8,375 nt of DNA, from the NCBI GenBank assembly GCA_937983035.1, contig CALKAN010000021.1:1-8375 (forward strand), given 5' to 3'. Of the stretch, positions 5,875 to 8,375 are shown piece after piece; the first letter of the stretch is position 1; the number at the start of each line of letters is the position of its first letter. The DNA is from an uncultured Paenibacillaceae bacterium. Lineage in GTDB: Bacteria > Bacillota > Bacilli > Paenibacillales > CALAME01. Under the pieces are notes generated by a model. It had not been told where the DNA came from, searched no databases, and saw only the letters and a list, made by a program, of their open reading frames with translations. The position numbers and the translations under genes are program-made.

Positions 5875-5903
5875 TTGATAAATGCTTCATTTTGCGTTAT
5901 AGT
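5875..5903 (+). promoter_or_regulatory. Sigma-A promoter for the VOC gene at 5940-6713
   Basis: TTGATA (5875-5880) and TATAGT (5898-5903) are separated by exactly 17 bases, and each differs from consensus at one position. The predicted transcript starts near 5910, leaving a leader of about 30 bases before the ATG at 5940. Confidence 0.75.
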
Positions 5904-5939
5904 GATTGTTGAACATCAAGAAAAGGAGACATCGCACAC

Positions 5940-6713
5940 ATGGCAAAACTCATTTGGGACCATACGATTCATTTGGTGAACGATTTGGACAAAGCGGTAG
6001 AACTGTTTCTGCAGCAAGGCTTAAACGCCCAAAGAGGCGGATCGCATGCTGACTGGGGCACGTATAACGCATTAAGTTATTTTGATCTCAATTATATCGA
6101 GTTTTTATCGATAGAGAACCGTGAAATTGCCGAGAAAACAGAAGATTACAACGTTGTGGCGCGCGACCCGCTCGTGTATTTGCCAGAACATGAAATTTTC
6201 AATCGTGTCGTGATTCGCACGGACAACATTCAGGAAATTGCCGACCGAATTCAAGCCAGCGGCTTGAAAACAGGCCCGATCACGCCTGGAAAACGGCTGA
6301 ATACAGAAGGACGCTGGATTGAATGGAAAATGGTGACGGTATACGGAAATTACGAAGGACTGAATTATCCGTTTTTCATTGAATGGAAAGATTCGGATGA
6401 ACAGCGGCTGGAGGATTTGAAAAAATCAGGCCTCATTAAGCCCCACTCCGTTGGAGACATTACGACAGACTATGCTTTGTTTCATGTGAACAATCCTAAG
6501 GAAACGTCCGATCATTGGCATCAAGCATTCGGTTTCGAGCCGGCTGCATGGGATCAAGAAGGCGAGTTCGCACTCGATGCTGGAGACGGGAAAAAATTCG
6601 TATTCCGCCAAGGCGCCGAACCGCAAATTAAGGAAGTCGCATTCCGTACATCGAACTCAGACTTAAAGGGGAAAACGTTCGCCATCGGCGGGGGAACTTA
6701 TCGATTTGAATAA
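5940..6713 (+). CDS. VOC family (glyoxalase-like domain) protein
   Basis: A 257-residue cytoplasmic protein of the Glyoxalase_3-like (PF13468) group. The first beta-alpha-beta unit begins IWDHTIHLVNDLDKAVELF with candidate ligand H8, followed by the family signature GGSHADWGTYNALSYF (33-48) and YIEFL (52-56) with E54. FNRVVIRTDNIQEIADRIQ (87-105) opens the second unit, which ends YPFFIEWKD (143-151). A third segment (about 175-255) contains TDYALFHVNNP and resembles another VOC half. The substrate is unknown; the fold supports metal-dependent chemistry or ligand binding only. AAGGAG at 5923-5928 lies 11 bases before the ATG. The gene is a single unit with its own promoter and strong terminator. 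It shares only fold-level features with the VOC protein at 1828-2571. Confidence 0.86.
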   Translation: MAKLIWDHTIHLVNDLDKAVELFLQQGLNAQRGGSHADWGTYNALSYFDLNYIEFLSIENREIAEKTEDYNVVARDPLVYLPEHEIFNRVVIRTDNIQEIADRIQASGLKTGPITPGKRLNTEGRWIEWKMVTVYGNYEGLNYPFFIEWKDSDEQRLEDLKKSGLIKPHSVGDITTDYALFHVNNPKETSDHWHQAFGFEPAAWDQEGEFALDAGDGKKFVFRQGAEPQIKEVAFRTSNSDLKGKTFAIGGGTYRFE

Positions 6714-6722
6714 TGGCTGCGG

Positions 6723-6766
6723 AGCTGTCCGCCAAGCAGAGATCCTTGCTTGGGGGCAGCTTTTTT
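6723..6766 (+). terminator. Rho-independent terminator of the VOC gene
   Basis: The arm starting AGCTGTCC and ending CCAAGCA (6723-6738) pairs with the arm TGCTTGGGGGCAGCT (6747-6761), with one bulged G and one wobble, and is followed by six T. It lies 10 bases after the stop at 6713 and before the convergent M20 gene. Confidence 0.88.
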
Positions 6767-6803
6767 GTTGTTTCGTTTGAGAGGAGGTCAGCTATATCAT
6801 CAT

Positions 6804-7943
6804 TCATGATCTCAACTTTTCCAGCGCGTTTGCGGCTAACTGAGCAAAATAGCGGGATGCCTGCATGATCATGCGGTCATCGGCGCGAAACTTCGGGTCG
6901 TGCAGTTCGTATGGACCGCCGGAGCCGATCATGACGAAGGCGCCCGGCACTTTCTCTTGATAAAATGAGAAATCTTCGCCTACAGCAGTCGGTGCTGAAG
7001 TCCTCACTTCGTACCCGGTCTGCTCAGCTGTTTCCAGAGCAAATTCCGTCCAGCCGGCATCATTGTTCACCGACGGCACTCCGAATTCCCATTTCAGGTT
7101 GATCTCCGCGCCATGCACGGCACTGATTCCGCGCGCGGTTTCTTCCATCCGCCGCCGGACGTAACGGCGCGTTTCGTCGCCGAACGTTCTTACCGTGCCT
7201 TCCAAGAAGGCATTCTCTGGAATTACATTCCATGTATTGCCGCTGTGAATTTGCGTGATGCTGATGACCGCATTTTCGTAAGAAGGAACATTGCGGCTCA
7301 CGATCGTTTGCAGCGCTTGGATGAGCTGTGCGGATACAATGATCGGGTCATTCCCTTCGTGCGGTTTGGCGGCATGGGCGCCTTTGCCGGAAATATGGAT
7401 CGAAAAGCGATCGACGCCGGCGGTCAATGCGCCTGGACGAGAACCGAGCACTCCGACGGGCAGGGACGGATCGTTATGAAGTCCGAAAATGGCGGACGCA
7501 TCATCGAGGACGCCTGTTTCCAAAACGGCGCTTGCTCCCTCGGCTATTTCTTCAGCCGGTTGAAACACGATTCTCACTTTGCCCGGCAAGAGCGCCTCTT
7601 GCTCTTTCAGGAGAACGCACGCCCCAAGCATGACGGACGTATGCACGTCATGCCCGCATGCGTGCATGACGCCTTCATGCAAAGAAGAAAAGGGCACGCC
7701 TGACTTTTCTTCAATCGGCAAAGCATCGATGTCTGCTCTAAGCGCGATCACCGGCCCGCTTGATGCATCGCTGCCGATTTCTGCAACGATGCCTGTTTGC
7801 AGCGGCAAGTCCAATATTTTAATATGATAAGAAGCCAAAAACTCGCGAATGCGTTTTGTCGTTTCGAATTCTTGGTTTGAAAGTTCCGGATATTGGTGCA
7901 ACAGGTGTCTAAAATCGATTAAACGCTGCTCTAATGTTTTCAT
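6804..7943 (-). CDS. M20 family metallopeptidase / amidohydrolase (YxeP type)
   Basis: A complete 379-residue M20D-type amidohydrolase that would cleave the amide bond of an N-acyl amino acid or similar compound in the cytoplasm. Metal-site motifs are intact: the strand ALRADIDALPIEE (67-79), MHACGHDVHT (93-102) with C96 and H98, QPAEE (128-132) with E131/E132, H156 in FGLHNDP, and H348 in YELHDP. The lid/dimerisation domain covers about 174-288 and carries GKGAHAAKPHEG (187-198). The closest relatives I recognise are B. subtilis YxeP and other N-acetyl sulfur-amino-acid deacetylases; hippurate hydrolase and IAA-amino-acid hydrolases share these motifs, so specificity is open. The ATG at 7943 is preceded on the minus strand by AAAGGA about 13 bases away, a slightly long spacing. 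The gene is divergent from a solute-binding lipoprotein gene, which suggests a shared uptake and hydrolysis role. Confidence 0.92.
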   Translation of the reverse strand: MKTLEQRLIDFRHLLHQYPELSNQEFETTKRIREFLASYHIKILDLPLQTGIVAEIGSDASSGPVIALRADIDALPIEEKSGVPFSSLHEGVMHACGHDVHTSVMLGACVLLKEQEALLPGKVRIVFQPAEEIAEGASAVLETGVLDDASAIFGLHNDPSLPVGVLGSRPGALTAGVDRFSIHISGKGAHAAKPHEGNDPIIVSAQLIQALQTIVSRNVPSYENAVISITQIHSGNTWNVIPENAFLEGTVRTFGDETRRYVRRRMEETARGISAVHGAEINLKWEFGVPSVNNDAGWTEFALETAEQTGYEVRTSAPTAVGEDFSFYQEKVPGAFVMIGSGGPYELHDPKFRADDRMIMQASRYFAQLAANALEKLRS

Positions 7944-8031
7944 TTGTTGTCTCTGATCCTTTCAGCACAGTGTAGTTTTACATATGGAAAAAGTAAGCAA
8001 GAAGTCCTGTCAAACATTTTTCGACATTTTA

Positions 8032-8070
8032 TATTGACAAGTATATAGGCAGAATGTATTATAGTCAATA
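8032..8070. promoter_or_regulatory. Inverted repeat bracketing the lipoprotein promoter (possible operator)
   Basis: TATTGAC (8032-8038) and GTCAATA (8064-8070) are perfect 7-base inverted copies whose centres are 32 bases apart, about three helical turns. One overlaps the -35 box and the other the likely start of transcription. Further TGTC/GACA half-sites lie at 8008-8011, 8023-8026, 8080-8083 and 8101-8104. This could be a repressor binding region; the regulator is unknown and the repeat may be chance. Confidence 0.35.
8034..8062 (+). promoter_or_regulatory. Sigma-A promoter for the solute-binding lipoprotein gene
   Basis: TTGACA (8034-8039) is a perfect -35 and TATTAT (8057-8062) a near-consensus -10, separated by 17 bases. 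The predicted start is near 8069, giving a leader of about 55 bases before ATG 8125. I see no comparably good promoter for the divergent M20 gene in this gap. Confidence 0.78.
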
Positions 8071-8124
8071 AATCATACCTGTCTACTATGTTTTAAAAAA
8101 GACAATCAGGAGGAAACTAACACA

Positions 8125-8370
8125 ATGAAAAAATTTGCAGCAATCATGATTCTAATTATTACTGCGGGGGTTCTGCTTGCAGCCTGCGGAGAGGAAGGAC
8201 AGCAATCATCTTCAGAAAATATAAACGAAAACGAAGTGAAGATTGCATTTACGACTCCGCTGACTGGAAACTATGCTGAATACGGCGTTCACTTTAAAAA
8301 TGCTTCAGAAATTGCCGCAGATCAAAAGGAGAAAATCACGGTTTCAGATGCTTCACGAAGAAATCGGTGA
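8125..8370 (+). CDS. ABC transporter substrate-binding lipoprotein, N-terminal part, probably frameshifted
   Basis: This encodes the start of a Leu/Ile/Val-type periplasmic-binding-protein family lipoprotein (Peripla_BP_6), which would capture a solute outside the membrane for an ABC importer. Residues 1-21 are a lipoprotein signal with lipobox LAAC (C21), followed by a Ser/Glu/Asn linker and the family opening VKIAFTTPLTGNYAEYGVHF. Family members have about 380-400 residues; this frame stops after 81, 5 bases before the window ends. From about 8342 the +1 frame reads FQMLHEEIGDG, which resembles the next conserved strand (a hydrophobic stretch, then an acidic pair, then G-D), while the annotated frame ends in an unlikely SDASRRNR. 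A frameshift at about 8320-8345 is therefore likely, and the usual KGGING segment is also missing. The gene may be a pseudogene or carry a sequencing error. AGGAGG at 8108-8113 precedes the ATG by 11 bases. Confidence 0.7.
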   Translation: MKKFAAIMILIITAGVLLAACGEEGQQSSSENINENEVKIAFTTPLTGNYAEYGVHFKNASEIAADQKEKITVSDASRRNR

Positions 8371-8375
8371 TGGCA

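Noticed and set aside
6779..6803. A perfect GAGGAGGT Shine-Dalgarno-like sequence on the plus strand
   Set aside because: It follows a strong terminator and is followed only by a short frame without a normal start codon inside the 3' end of the opposing M20 gene, so it is probably chance or a relic.
7113..7703. A 196-codon plus-strand open frame opposite the M20 gene
   Set aside because: It is antisense to a complete M20 enzyme with all metal ligands, has no ribosome binding site, and its openness reflects the GC-rich third positions of the real gene.
8008..8039. TGTCA...GACA spacing considered as a GlnR/TnrA site
   Set aside because: The required TGTNA-N7-TNACA spacing is not met; the half-sites are too far apart.

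Overview
The window reads as a chromosomal segment of a low-to-mid GC Gram-positive of the order Bacillales. The reasons are strong AGGAGG-type ribosome binding sites, GTG and TTG starts next to good Shine-Dalgarno sequences, consensus sigma-A promoters, hairpin-plus-T terminators, a Gram-positive lipoprotein signal, and a secreted copper-amine-oxidase-N 'stalk' protein of the kind common in Paenibacillaceae and Bacillaceae. A genus cannot be fixed from the sequence. No rRNA, tRNA, CRISPR array, insertion sequence or phage gene is visible.

Layout. 1-1751 (+): a secreted stalk-domain protein (24-1103), then a GNAT acetyltransferase (1173-1751). 1828-2571 (-): a VOC/glyoxalase-like protein, convergent with the GNAT and read from a near-perfect sigma-A promoter at 2687-2714. 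2878-3145 (+): a small, highly charged hypothetical protein with an uncertain start and its own strong terminator. 3216-4774 (+): two unrelated SAM-dependent methyltransferases, the first with an N-terminal zinc ribbon. 4835-5610 (+): a compact two-gene unit, bounded by terminators, of a DUF2089-like helix-turn-helix protein and a three-helix membrane protein joined by a TAATG overlap. 5611-5939: a gene-poor stretch with a decayed helix-turn-helix gene fragment, a cluster of hairpins and the promoter of the next gene. 5940-6713 (+): a second VOC-type protein with a good promoter and terminator. 6804-7943 (-): an M20 amidohydrolase of the YxeP type. 8125-8370 (+): the lipoprotein start of a branched-chain amino-acid-type ABC transporter binding protein, whose frame closes early, apparently by frameshift.

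Most genes look like independent one- or two-gene transcription units with housekeeping or detoxification-like roles (acetyl transfer, methyl transfer, VOC chemistry). The best functional links are the coupled HTH/membrane pair, and the divergent M20 hydrolase and solute-binding lipoprotein, which would fit import and hydrolysis of an N-acylated amino-acid-like compound. I see no clear novel defence or mobile system. The points most worth a second look are the HTH/membrane pair with its AT-rich control region, the HTH remnant at 5661-5768, the broken binding-protein gene, and the inverted repeat around its promoter.
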